Assembly: GCF_002261355.1 (NCBI RefSeq)
Contig: NZ_NEVU01000003.1
Span: 186,001 to 250,000, forward strand
Direction: 5' to 3'
DNA from: Bordetella genomosp. 12
Lineage (GTDB): Bacteria > Pseudomonadota > Gammaproteobacteria > Burkholderiales > Burkholderiaceae_B
DNA length: 64,000 nucleotides
In this document: positions 51,494-59,077 of the stretch, in pieces
Layout: the number at the start of each line of letters is the position of its first letter
How positions within the stretch are numbered: the first letter of the stretch is position 1
Program-made: the position numbers and the translations under genes
The notes under the pieces: model-generated
Seen by the model: the letters and a program-made list of their open reading frames with translations, nothing else
Databases searched by the model: none
Told to the model about the DNA's origin: nothing

Positions 51494-52420
51494 TCAGGCG
51501 TACTCTTGATAGCGCCCGCCCCAAAGGACGGACAGTTTCCCGTAGTTGGCGCAGGCGCGCCCCAGCCAATGCACACCATGATGGCTGCCCAAGGGCCAAC
51601 TGAACAGCGCCAGCAGGCCAGCGGCTGCCATCTGGCCTGCGGCGCGGGCGTAAAAAGCCAGCCGGCGTGCGGCACCCGGCCGCGCGCCCAGCCGGCCCGC
51701 TTCAAAATGGATGGCAAAGTCCTGCCCGCCACGCAGGGCTCGCTTGAGAACCCAGGGCACCGTCATGCGGCTGCGGGCGACCGGCTCAACCACCTGCGCC
51801 TCGTCGCACCATACGATGCGCGCGCCCTCGCTGGCCAGACGCATCAGCATGTCGCCATCTTCGCCGCCGGTCAGGCCATAGGCAGGGTTGAATGCCGGCC
51901 CGGCCCGCCGCAGCCATGCCGCCGAGACCAGAAGATTGCCCAAGCGCAGCGCGTTACGCGGGACTTCCTGCCCAGTGCGAAAGCGCGGCCAGTCGAAAAA
52001 ATGCCCGCGCCGTACCCAGGCCGGCGCGTCGGCAGGGACCTCGGGCACCACGGGCGCCTGCACGGCATCCGCGCCAAACGTATCGGCGGCTTGCATCAGC
52101 AGCGCCAACCACTGCGCAGGGGCGCGCTCGTCATCGTCGATCATGGCCAGCCATTGGCCCTGAGCCAGGTCCACCGTCATGTTGCGCGTCAGCGAGATAT
52201 TCTTCTGCGGCTGGATCGCATAGTCCAGCCGTACGCCCAAGCCCTGCAAGCGGGCCTGGTGCGGCGCGACCACGGTGCGGGCACTGCCCTCGGCGTCGTT
52301 GTCCACCACCACCACCTGCAGGGGCAGCAACGTCTGGGCGGCCAGATCGCTCAACAGCGCATCCAGCAAAGGCAGGCGCCGGTAGGTGGCAATGCAGACG
52401 CTGATGGCGGGCGCGCTCAT
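51494..52420 (-). CDS. GT2 glycosyltransferase
   Basis: 308 residues, soluble or peripherally attached. ISVCIATYRRLPLLDALLSD, VVVVDNDAEGSA, MIDDDERAPAQWL (DxD), GGEDGDMLMRLA and a C-terminal hydrophobic stretch (FYARAAGQMAAAGLLALFSW). It transfers a sugar to the growing lipid-linked repeat unit. Its ATG overlaps the stop of the glycoside hydrolase gene by 4 bp, so translation is coupled. Confidence 0.92.
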   Translation of the reverse strand: MSAPAISVCIATYRRLPLLDALLSDLAAQTLLPLQVVVVDNDAEGSARTVVAPHQARLQGLGVRLDYAIQPQKNISLTRNMTVDLAQGQWLAMIDDDERAPAQWLALLMQAADTFGADAVQAPVVPEVPADAPAWVRRGHFFDWPRFRTGQEVPRNALRLGNLLVSAAWLRRAGPAFNPAYGLTGGEDGDMLMRLASEGARIVWCDEAQVVEPVARSRMTVPWVLKRALRGGQDFAIHFEAGRLGARPGAARRLAFYARAAGQMAAAGLLALFSWPLGSHHGVHWLGRACANYGKLSVLWGGRYQEYA

Positions 52421-54675
52421 GGGGTGTCCTCGTAGACGAATTCGTACCAGGGGCTGGCGTCACCGCCGGTTTGCACCCGCACCCGCGCGGCACCCTGCTC
52501 AACGCTGACCAGCGAGGCCGATAGCGGCGCACGCCGGCGGCCTTGCCCATCCAAAGGATAGACCGTCAGGCGGCCGGCGCGGGCCGACAGGCCGAGTGTC
52601 GCCGGCATCCGCCGCAACCAGGCCGGCGGCCGCGTGGCATAGTCGCCAGACGGCCCGGCGCCCCCGGGATCCGGCTCCAGTGTCAGAAAGGCCGTTTGCC
52701 CACGATAGGGGATACGCAACTTCGGGCGTTGCGGCATTGAGCCGGGCTGGGTGCCCGTCGTGTCGTTGCCCAGACTCAGCAACAGATGACGCGCCTGCGC
52801 CAGCGGCTGGCCATCCAGCGCGGTCAATATGGCGGCTGCCGTGCCTGCCGCGTCAAACTGCATCCAGGCGGCCTCGCCGGGCAAGCGCTGCGTGCCCACC
52901 GCGCCGAACACCGCCCAGACATCCGGCGTTTGCAGCATCACCTGCCCGTCGCCCTGCGTCAGTGCCGTCGAGGCCGCCTGCCGCGGCACGGACACCTCAG
53001 CCCCGGGCCCGGCCTTCAGGTCCAGACCCAATCGGCCTTGCAATGCCCAGCCGGGCTGAACACCCAGCCCCTCGATCAGGCCATGCGTGATGGCGTCGAA
53101 GCGCCGGTCCGCCCCCCACCGCAAGCGGGCGTCAGCGCCCACGGGGATATCGACCTGCAGGGGCAAGGCAGCAATGAGCGGCTGGCGGAACAACCGCGCG
53201 CTCTGCCCTGCCAAGGCCATGCGCCCCCAATCCCCGCTCAGGGCAAAGCGCGCGGGCGCCTGCGGCAGCGATGGGGTATCGCTGTAATCGAAGTAAAACA
53301 AGCCGTCCCAGTCCTGCAAGGCCGCCATGGCGCTCATCAGAGGCAGTATCTCCGCGCCGCGAGGGTTGGGAAAAGGCAGGTTGAACTCGCTGACGACGAA
53401 AGGCCGCTGACGGTCGCGCCGCAACGCCAGCGCCAACAACCGGGAGAACTCCTTATCGCTGGCGTTCAGGTCCGGGATGCGCCAATCCTGGGCGCCGCGG
53501 ATATCCGGGTGCGCGATGTAAAAATGCTCATCGATATAGTCCATGGCGGGCTGAGCATCGGCGTTCATCAATCCACCGTAACCCATTTGTGTGCCCGTCA
53601 CGGGTACTTCAGCCCCGGCGGCATCGTGCACAACCTGCCGCAGAAGCTCGAAATAGGCTTGATCGGTGGCCGCCAGGAAACGCATGAAGTCCTGCTCACG
53701 CGCACCGACGACGCCCGGTTTGCCGGTGCCGAACCAGGTGCTCAGGCGCCTCGCAACCCCCGCGCGCAGCTGGGCCAGACCGGTTTCGTACAGCGGCTGC
53801 TGGCGGCCAGGCTCGGGAAAGTCGTCGGCGTCATCGGCCGCGCAGCCGCCCCACCGGGCACATGCCTCTTGCAGCGACCCATACTTGCGCACTAGCCATT
53901 CACGCCAACGCATGCGCAGTTGCGGCGCATACGCGGAAGGAATGGCCGCCTGCCAATCCGGGCCCAGCCATGCGGCCAGCAAGGAAGACTCGTTATTGAT
54001 CTCCACCAGGGCCAGAGCGGGATTGTCTTTCAAACCCAGCAGCGCGATCAGTTGCCGCGCGTAGGCCTGCTGCATGGCGATCAGGCGGGGATCATAGACA
54101 TGGATGGGCGCGGTCAGCGAGGGCATCTCGGCCCCGCCATCCAGTGCCGGCAGGCCATCGACGCTGGGCCGGAAGCGGTAACCCACGTGCAGGTTCAGAT
54201 TGATATAGATGCCCTCGGCGGCTAAGGCGCCGATCAGCCCGCGCAGACGCGCCACGGCGCTGCTGCTGAAAGTGGGAAACGGCCCAGGCGTCAGGATGCT
54301 GATGGGGGCATCGGGAATGTCGGACGGTAGAGAGTCGAGATGATGCAGGCGCACCGCGTTGAATCCCAGCTTGCGCAATTGCCGGGCCAGATCGGTGGCC
54401 TGGCGCGCATCGGGGAAATTTGCGCCGAAAGACAGGTTCACCCCGAACAGACGCGCCCGCCGGTCCGCCTGCCCATCGCGGCCCACAAAAAACAAGTGGC
54501 TGCCCCGCGCCACGATACGGGAGGCCGCATCCAGGGGGTGGTTCAATCCTGCCACGTCCGGCGCGCCGCTCAGGGCAGCAGGCTGCATCTCGAACACGAA
54601 CCAGTCCGCCGTTGCGGCCACGCCGGCGGCCGGGCCCGCCAGCGCCAGGCAGCAGGCTGCCACCCAGCGCTTCAT
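52417..54675 (-). CDS. Secreted glycoside hydrolase of GH5-like (clan A) type
   Basis: 752 residues with signal peptide (VAACCLALAGPAAGVAATA). Residues about 75-480 are a TIM barrel: LFGVNLSFGANFPDARQATD, FNAVRLHHLD, the acid/base Glu229 in VEINNES, and the nucleophile Glu430 in FVVSEFNLPF. The remaining ~270 residues are beta-rich accessory domains. It is a predicted periplasmic or secreted hydrolase acting on the EPS, for length control, release or turnover. The ATG overlaps the Wzy stop (ATGA), which ties it to polymerisation. Assignment to one GH family is not certain. Confidence 0.82.
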   Translation of the reverse strand: MKRWVAACCLALAGPAAGVAATADWFVFEMQPAALSGAPDVAGLNHPLDAASRIVARGSHLFFVGRDGQADRRARLFGVNLSFGANFPDARQATDLARQLRKLGFNAVRLHHLDSLPSDIPDAPISILTPGPFPTFSSSAVARLRGLIGALAAEGIYINLNLHVGYRFRPSVDGLPALDGGAEMPSLTAPIHVYDPRLIAMQQAYARQLIALLGLKDNPALALVEINNESSLLAAWLGPDWQAAIPSAYAPQLRMRWREWLVRKYGSLQEACARWGGCAADDADDFPEPGRQQPLYETGLAQLRAGVARRLSTWFGTGKPGVVGAREQDFMRFLAATDQAYFELLRQVVHDAAGAEVPVTGTQMGYGGLMNADAQPAMDYIDEHFYIAHPDIRGAQDWRIPDLNASDKEFSRLLALALRRDRQRPFVVSEFNLPFPNPRGAEILPLMSAMAALQDWDGLFYFDYSDTPSLPQAPARFALSGDWGRMALAGQSARLFRQPLIAALPLQVDIPVGADARLRWGADRRFDAITHGLIEGLGVQPGWALQGRLGLDLKAGPGAEVSVPRQAASTALTQGDGQVMLQTPDVWAVFGAVGTQRLPGEAAWMQFDAAGTAAAILTALDGQPLAQARHLLLSLGNDTTGTQPGSMPQRPKLRIPYRGQTAFLTLEPDPGGAGPSGDYATRPPAWLRRMPATLGLSARAGRLTVYPLDGQGRRRAPLSASLVSVEQGAARVRVQTGGDASPWYEFVYEDTP

Positions 54676-56054
54676 GTCCGGCGCTCCGTGCGAACCCGAG
54701 CACCGCGCGGCGCAGCCGGCCCGCCTGGGACCTCGCGCCCGACGCGCATGCGGGCATGCGCTAAGGCCAGACGGCCGCTGATGGCCAGCGACGAATAAAT
54801 GAACATGATGTTCTGGAAGTTGGTGTCGCGCAGGATCTGGCTTTCCGAGAAGTTGCTGATCATGATGGTCACGCAGATACTCAGATGGATGGCAGCATCC
54901 TCCCGGTCTATCTTGTAGAGCCGCATGATGCTGATCACATGCCAGGCCAGGCAACCCAGAAACAGGCCCATCCCCACTTGTCCCAGGTCCAGCAGAATAT
55001 CCAGATAGCCGTTGTGCGCCTGGCCCGGCAGCCAGCCCAGCTTGGTGCCGATGTACTGAGAGGGGCCGCCCTCGCCGACCCAGAAGGCGCTGTACCCTAT
55101 CCCCAGCAGCTTGTGCCGCTGGATGGAAACGTCGGCCAAGGCCCAGATCTCGCCGCGGCCGGTCAGATCACTGCTCTTGTTGAACAGCGTCGTGACGACC
55201 AGCACCACGTCATCGATCTCCGGCATGCGCCCGACGGCCACGTAGAACACCAGCAAAAAATAGAGCAAGAGCAGCAACCCGCTCAACAACAGGATCTGGC
55301 CGGTGTGCCGGCCCCCGAAGAAACGTTTGCGCGTCAGCAGATAAATGCCCACGCCCAGGCCGGTGACCAGGATCGAGGTCGCGCTCTTGGTCATCACCAG
55401 CATGAACGCGCTGAAGACCACCCCCATCAAGGCCAGCCCCCGGATCTGCGGCGTCATGAAGAACTCGCGCAACCACAGCAACACGGCAAAGCCGGCGATG
55501 GAGCCCAGCATGTTCTTCTGCCAGGTGATCCCGCGCCAGGCGTTGCCCAGCAACACATCCACCCCCACACTGGGCACCAGCAAGGCCACGAAAAACGACA
55601 GCACGAGAACGATGGAATAGGTGCCGAGGACGACGCGCAGGAATTGCCGCGGGCTGCTCAACGGCGGCGCCACGGCCAGGCCGATAAGCACCAGCCCGGC
55701 AAAAATGATGGTGCGCTTTAACGTAATGTCGGGATAGGGTGACCACGTCGCGCTGCTCAGGCAGTACAGCACCAGCAGCAGCAAAAAGAGATTGGAACCG
55801 CGCAGATTGCTCAGGACGGTGGGCAGATGCCGCCATGCCACGAAGGCGGCGCCCAGAAACAGCGACGCATATTGCACCTGCCGCAGCATCGATCCCTGCA
55901 TCACGGTGTGCGTGGCTTCCGGCCCCAGCTCACTGACCGACAAGGTGTCCGGCACGATGGCAAACAGCAGGCTCAGACCGACGAGCAGCCACACCGCCCA
56001 GCGATCCCCACGGCTTTGCCCACCGGCGATCGGAAGGACAGGAGGCGCACCCAT
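54672..56054 (-). CDS. Wzy-type EPS polymerase / O-antigen ligase-like protein
   Basis: 460 residues, ten to twelve membrane helices. The conserved periplasmic-loop region is LTGRGEIWALADVSIQRHKL followed by GIGYSAFWVGEGG and AHNGYLDILLDLGQVG, the WaaL/Wzy (PF04932) signature. Placement between the GH and EpsG genes in a Wzx locus favours polymerase over ligase. There is no ATG conflict: the start follows the EpsG stop by 11 bp. Confidence 0.92.
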   Translation of the reverse strand: MGAPPVLPIAGGQSRGDRWAVWLLVGLSLLFAIVPDTLSVSELGPEATHTVMQGSMLRQVQYASLFLGAAFVAWRHLPTVLSNLRGSNLFLLLLVLYCLSSATWSPYPDITLKRTIIFAGLVLIGLAVAPPLSSPRQFLRVVLGTYSIVLVLSFFVALLVPSVGVDVLLGNAWRGITWQKNMLGSIAGFAVLLWLREFFMTPQIRGLALMGVVFSAFMLVMTKSATSILVTGLGVGIYLLTRKRFFGGRHTGQILLLSGLLLLLYFLLVFYVAVGRMPEIDDVVLVVTTLFNKSSDLTGRGEIWALADVSIQRHKLLGIGYSAFWVGEGGPSQYIGTKLGWLPGQAHNGYLDILLDLGQVGMGLFLGCLAWHVISIMRLYKIDREDAAIHLSICVTIMISNFSESQILRDTNFQNIMFIYSSLAISGRLALAHARMRVGREVPGGPAAPRGARVRTERRT

Positions 56055-56065
56055 GGCCGCGCTCG

Positions 56066-57034
56066 TCAGCCGCGCAGGCGCGCGGGCAACAGAGACCGCA
56101 AACGGGCCAGCCAGCCTCGGCCGCCACGCGGATCGTATTCGTTATAGACCGTGCCCAGCACCCGGGCCCCGGCGTTCTCGAGCAGATCGGCGCTGCGGGT
56201 CAGCGCATTGAGGGAGGTCAGGTCCTTGCGCGCCACCAGCAGGCAGGCATCCACCTGGCGCGCGATGCTCTGCGCATCGGAGGAATCTGCGGCCGGCGGG
56301 GTATTGACGATGAACACCTCGTACTGATCGGCATAGGCCGCCAGCACGCGTCCGAGCGCCGGCTCGCGCAGCAGTTCAGCCGGATTGGGCGGCTGCGGAC
56401 CGGCATCGAGCACTCCCAGCGCGGGAAAACCCGGCACGGCACGGCTCTCGCCCGCCGGCGCGCGGCCCGCCAATATCGCGGACAGCCCCGCACCGCTGGC
56501 GCTGCCCAACAAGGTCTCCTGCCCGCTGGCGCGCAGGTTGGCGTTGACCAGCAACGTGCGCCGGCCGGTCTGGGCGAACGCAATCGCCAGGCTGGCGCTG
56601 AGGTAGGCGCGGCCTTCTTTGTCCTGCGGACTCACCACGGCCAGCGCGATACGGGGCAGCTCCTCTAGCCGGATGGAGATCTCGGCGCGAATCTGGCGGA
56701 TGGCCTCGGCTTCCCGGCCGAAAGGCATGGCCGCAATGGGCAGGGTGATGTCGGTCTGTTGCGCTGAAGCGTAATCGTAACGGTACTGCTCGGCCAGCAC
56801 GGCCTGCACCCGCTCTTCGGTGACAAACCCCAGCTTGACCGCAGCCTGGCCGAACCGCAGTTGCTCGGCCTGCTGAAGCTGCACCACCTGCGCGACCTGC
56901 GCTTCGGTCAACACCCCCAGGCGCACGAATCGCTCGCCCATTTTCTCGGCGGGTTCGAAGCTCTCCAGCGGGGCTTGCGGGCCGCCGTTATGGTTCAGGC
57001 GATCGAACAGCGGCAGCAGTTTGGGATCGCTCAT
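56066..57034 (-). CDS. epsG: EpsG-like chain-length protein tyrosine kinase homologue with degenerate ATP site
   Basis: 322 residues from ATG 57034 (ATGA overlap with the preceding gene). Residues about 25-90 resemble the MshEN/T2SSE N-terminal fold, known for c-di-GMP binding in some proteins (FVRLGVLTEAQVAQVVQLQQ and RFGQAAVKLGFVTEERVQAV). The C-terminal ParA/BY-kinase-like domain has VVSPQDKEGRAYLSASLAIA in place of a Walker A, LLVNANLRAS in place of the usual LLIDADLR, and VFIVNTPPAAD in place of Walker B. All these acidic positions are Asn and no GKT/S is present. There is no C-terminal Tyr cluster. It is therefore likely a pseudokinase scaffold or ligand sensor for the EpsF protein. Confidence 0.85.
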   Translation of the reverse strand: MSDPKLLPLFDRLNHNGGPQAPLESFEPAEKMGERFVRLGVLTEAQVAQVVQLQQAEQLRFGQAAVKLGFVTEERVQAVLAEQYRYDYASAQQTDITLPIAAMPFGREAEAIRQIRAEISIRLEELPRIALAVVSPQDKEGRAYLSASLAIAFAQTGRRTLLVNANLRASGQETLLGSASGAGLSAILAGRAPAGESRAVPGFPALGVLDAGPQPPNPAELLREPALGRVLAAYADQYEVFIVNTPPAADSSDAQSIARQVDACLLVARKDLTSLNALTRSADLLENAGARVLGTVYNEYDPRGGRGWLARLRSLLPARLRG

Positions 57035-58410
57035 GGGGCAACCGCCACAGGCTTGCGACCCACCCGGCCCAGAACAGGCAGAGTGGTACTGCGCTCCAGA
57101 TCGTCCAGGCAACGGACGCGGCGACGGCTCAGTTCCAGGATGAGCGCCAGGGCAAGCCCGGCCATCAGCCCGATCACCAGGCCAAGCAGCAAGCTGCTGC
57201 GCACACGCGGCCGCGACGGCGACGAAGGCAATTCAGCCGCCCGCAACACCGCCAGACTGGGCAGGGAAATATTGCTGGCCATCAGGATGCCATCGTATTT
57301 TTGCAGCGCGGTCTGATAGACCTGCTCCACGCCGGCGAACTGCCGCTGATAGGCGGCGATCCGGTCGAGCTTGGCCATCTGATCCAGAACCTTGGCTTTC
57401 TGCGCGTCCATATCATGCTGCAAGGCGGCGTGCTGCGCCTCCAGCCGCTGCACATCGCTGTCGAGCGCATCGACGGCCGCCTTGGCCTGACGGGCGATGT
57501 CGGCCTGGAACTGCGCGCGCTGGGCCAGCAAACCCGCCACGCTGGGATGCCGGGGGCCCAGCGCCCCGCGCAATTGCCCCAATTGCTGCTCCACCACCGT
57601 CAAACCGTTGCGCAAATCATTGATGGGGGCGATCTGCCCGACTTCCGGCAGGTCTTCCGGCCGCATGCCCGCAGCCAGCAGACTGGCCGTCGTCGCCTTG
57701 CGCGCACGGGCGGCCTCCAGCTGCGACTCCAGCCCCAGCAGGGACGTTGCCATATCATTGAGACGGCGCACATCGATATCCCCGCCTGACTGGCGGGTGT
57801 CGACGATGCCGGCTTCCTGTTGGTAGCGCGTCAGTTTGTCCTGAATCGCGTCCAATTCGCCGCGCAACTGCTCCAACTGCGCGGTGTACTGCTCGGTGCG
57901 CGCCCGCGCCGCGGCCGAGGAAATCCCCTGGCTGACCGCGATATACGAATTGACCACGGCGTTGGCAAACTCGCGCGCCTTCTGCGGGGTATTGGCCGAA
58001 AAGGAAACCGTCAGCACCCGGCTGTTCTGCTGTTTGACGACTTCCAGATGGGTTCGGATGTAATTGACCAGATCATTGCGGGCGGCCGACCCCGAGCGGG
58101 CGTCGTCCCCGGAGAGCAGCCCCAGGCTGGTGATGACATGATCGGCCACCGTCTGGCTGCGTATCATGTCGATCTGGGTCTGCATGTAGCTCTCGTCCAA
58201 GAGGGCCGAAAATGAGCGGCCGCTGATGGGATCGTTCTCGCGGTAATCGATGAAGACATCCGACGATGCCGTCCAGACGCGCGGCAAAACCAGCACGAGC
58301 AGGCAGGTCAAGGCCAGGGTGCCGACGGCGACCCACGCGACCAGCCGGGCGCGCGCGACGAGCATCGCCCAAACCTGGTTCAACGATAGCAGACTGTATT
58401 CAGGGCTCAC
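57031..58410 (-). CDS. epsF: Chain-length determinant protein (Wzz/EpsF-like PCP)
   Basis: 459 residues with a GTG start. Two membrane helices (LVAWVAVGTLALTCLLVLVL; SSLLLGLVIGLMAGLALALI) flank a large periplasmic coiled-coil domain (residues about 160-390: EQYTAQLEQLRGELDAIQDK, DSDVQRLEAQHAALQHDMDA). LPSSPSRPR before the second helix is the PCP proline motif. It controls chain length and couples polymerisation to the OPX channel. It is the first gene of the leftward EPS operon epsF-epsG-wzy-GH-GT-GT-wzx-AT3. TAGAAT at 58444-58449 on the minus strand is a possible -10, but I see no matching -35. Confidence 0.92.
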   Translation of the reverse strand: MSPEYSLLSLNQVWAMLVARARLVAWVAVGTLALTCLLVLVLPRVWTASSDVFIDYRENDPISGRSFSALLDESYMQTQIDMIRSQTVADHVITSLGLLSGDDARSGSAARNDLVNYIRTHLEVVKQQNSRVLTVSFSANTPQKAREFANAVVNSYIAVSQGISSAAARARTEQYTAQLEQLRGELDAIQDKLTRYQQEAGIVDTRQSGGDIDVRRLNDMATSLLGLESQLEAARARKATTASLLAAGMRPEDLPEVGQIAPINDLRNGLTVVEQQLGQLRGALGPRHPSVAGLLAQRAQFQADIARQAKAAVDALDSDVQRLEAQHAALQHDMDAQKAKVLDQMAKLDRIAAYQRQFAGVEQVYQTALQKYDGILMASNISLPSLAVLRAAELPSSPSRPRVRSSLLLGLVIGLMAGLALALILELSRRRVRCLDDLERSTTLPVLGRVGRKPVAVAP

Positions 58411-58492
58411 GGCGGGTATCGATTCAGCGTGGCGTAACGCCTGATTCTACCGAAGAGTCCGATGTCGGGGGCGGATGGGGGCAGGCGGAAGC

Positions 58493-58543
58493 AAAAATTC
58501 GTCCGCCGGGGTCTTTCGCCCCTGATGCCCCCACGCCCGGCGG
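58493..58543 (-). terminator. Probable terminator after the YbjN-like gene
   Basis: CCGCCGGG (58503-58510) pairs with CCCGGCGG (58536-58543). Read on the minus strand, the stem is followed by ACGAATTTTTGC, giving a T tract. It lies about 50 bp past the stop at 58593 and would separate the protease operon from the EPS operon. Confidence 0.55.
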
Positions 58544-58552
58544 CTCGTGCCA

Positions 58553-58579
58553 GGCAGGCGGCGGCACAGGCCGCCTGCC
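58553..58579. repeat. Strong GC hairpin just after the YbjN-like gene
   Basis: GGCAGGCGGC (58553-58562) and GCCGCCTGCC (58570-58579) are perfect 10-bp arms around a 7-nt loop. No T tract follows. It probably protects the mRNA 3' end or assists termination together with the neighbouring stem. Confidence 0.6.
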
Positions 58580-58592
58580 GGGGATCCCGGCC

Positions 58593-59036
58593 TTACTGCG
58601 CCTTGAATTCGCGCATGATGCGGGCAAATTCCTCGGCGCCGTTATTGAGCATGCGGATGTAGCGCACGAACAACTTGGCATCGAGTTGCGGCTGGCTGGC
58701 GGAAATCAGGAACTCCACCGCGCCCATGACGTTGGCGTTATCGCCCGAGGCGTAGATTTTCACGCCCTTGCAGCGGCCGTTGACCATGGAGATCGCCTGC
58801 AGGGCGGCGGCGAACTCCTCGTCATCGTCGAGCGGCCAGAAATTGGGAAACACCAGCCGCACGAAGTCTTCGTCGTCGGCGTCCGCAATCAGGATATAGC
58901 TGCGGCCATCCACCTTGAAAACGAGGTCAGAGGTCTGCGCCTGATCATCCCACTGGATCTGGCCGCGATTGAATCCCTCGCTATCGAGCAAGGACTGGAA
59001 GTAGCTGGTCAGTTTTTCGACTGATTCACGGCTCAT
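58593..59036 (-). CDS. YbjN-domain-like protein
   Basis: 147 residues from ATG 59036; an upstream in-frame extension to 59207 lies inside the neighbouring gene. SVEKLTSYFQSLLDSEGFNR, LVFKVDGRSYILIADADDED, FVRLVFPNFWPLDDDEEFAA and VNGRCKGVKIYASGDNANVM fit the YbjN fold, related to type III secretion chaperones. Members are thought to act as chaperone-like or adaptor proteins; the exact role is unknown. It is the last gene, 41 bp after the large membrane protein, in an operon with the FtsH-like protease, which suggests a substrate adaptor (inference). Confidence 0.75.
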   Translation of the reverse strand: MSRESVEKLTSYFQSLLDSEGFNRGQIQWDDQAQTSDLVFKVDGRSYILIADADDEDFVRLVFPNFWPLDDDEEFAAALQAISMVNGRCKGVKIYASGDNANVMGAVEFLISASQPQLDAKLFVRYIRMLNNGAEEFARIMREFKAQ

Positions 59037-59077
59037 GGTAGGGGAACTCCGATAAGTGAACAAAAAGGGATGCGCGC

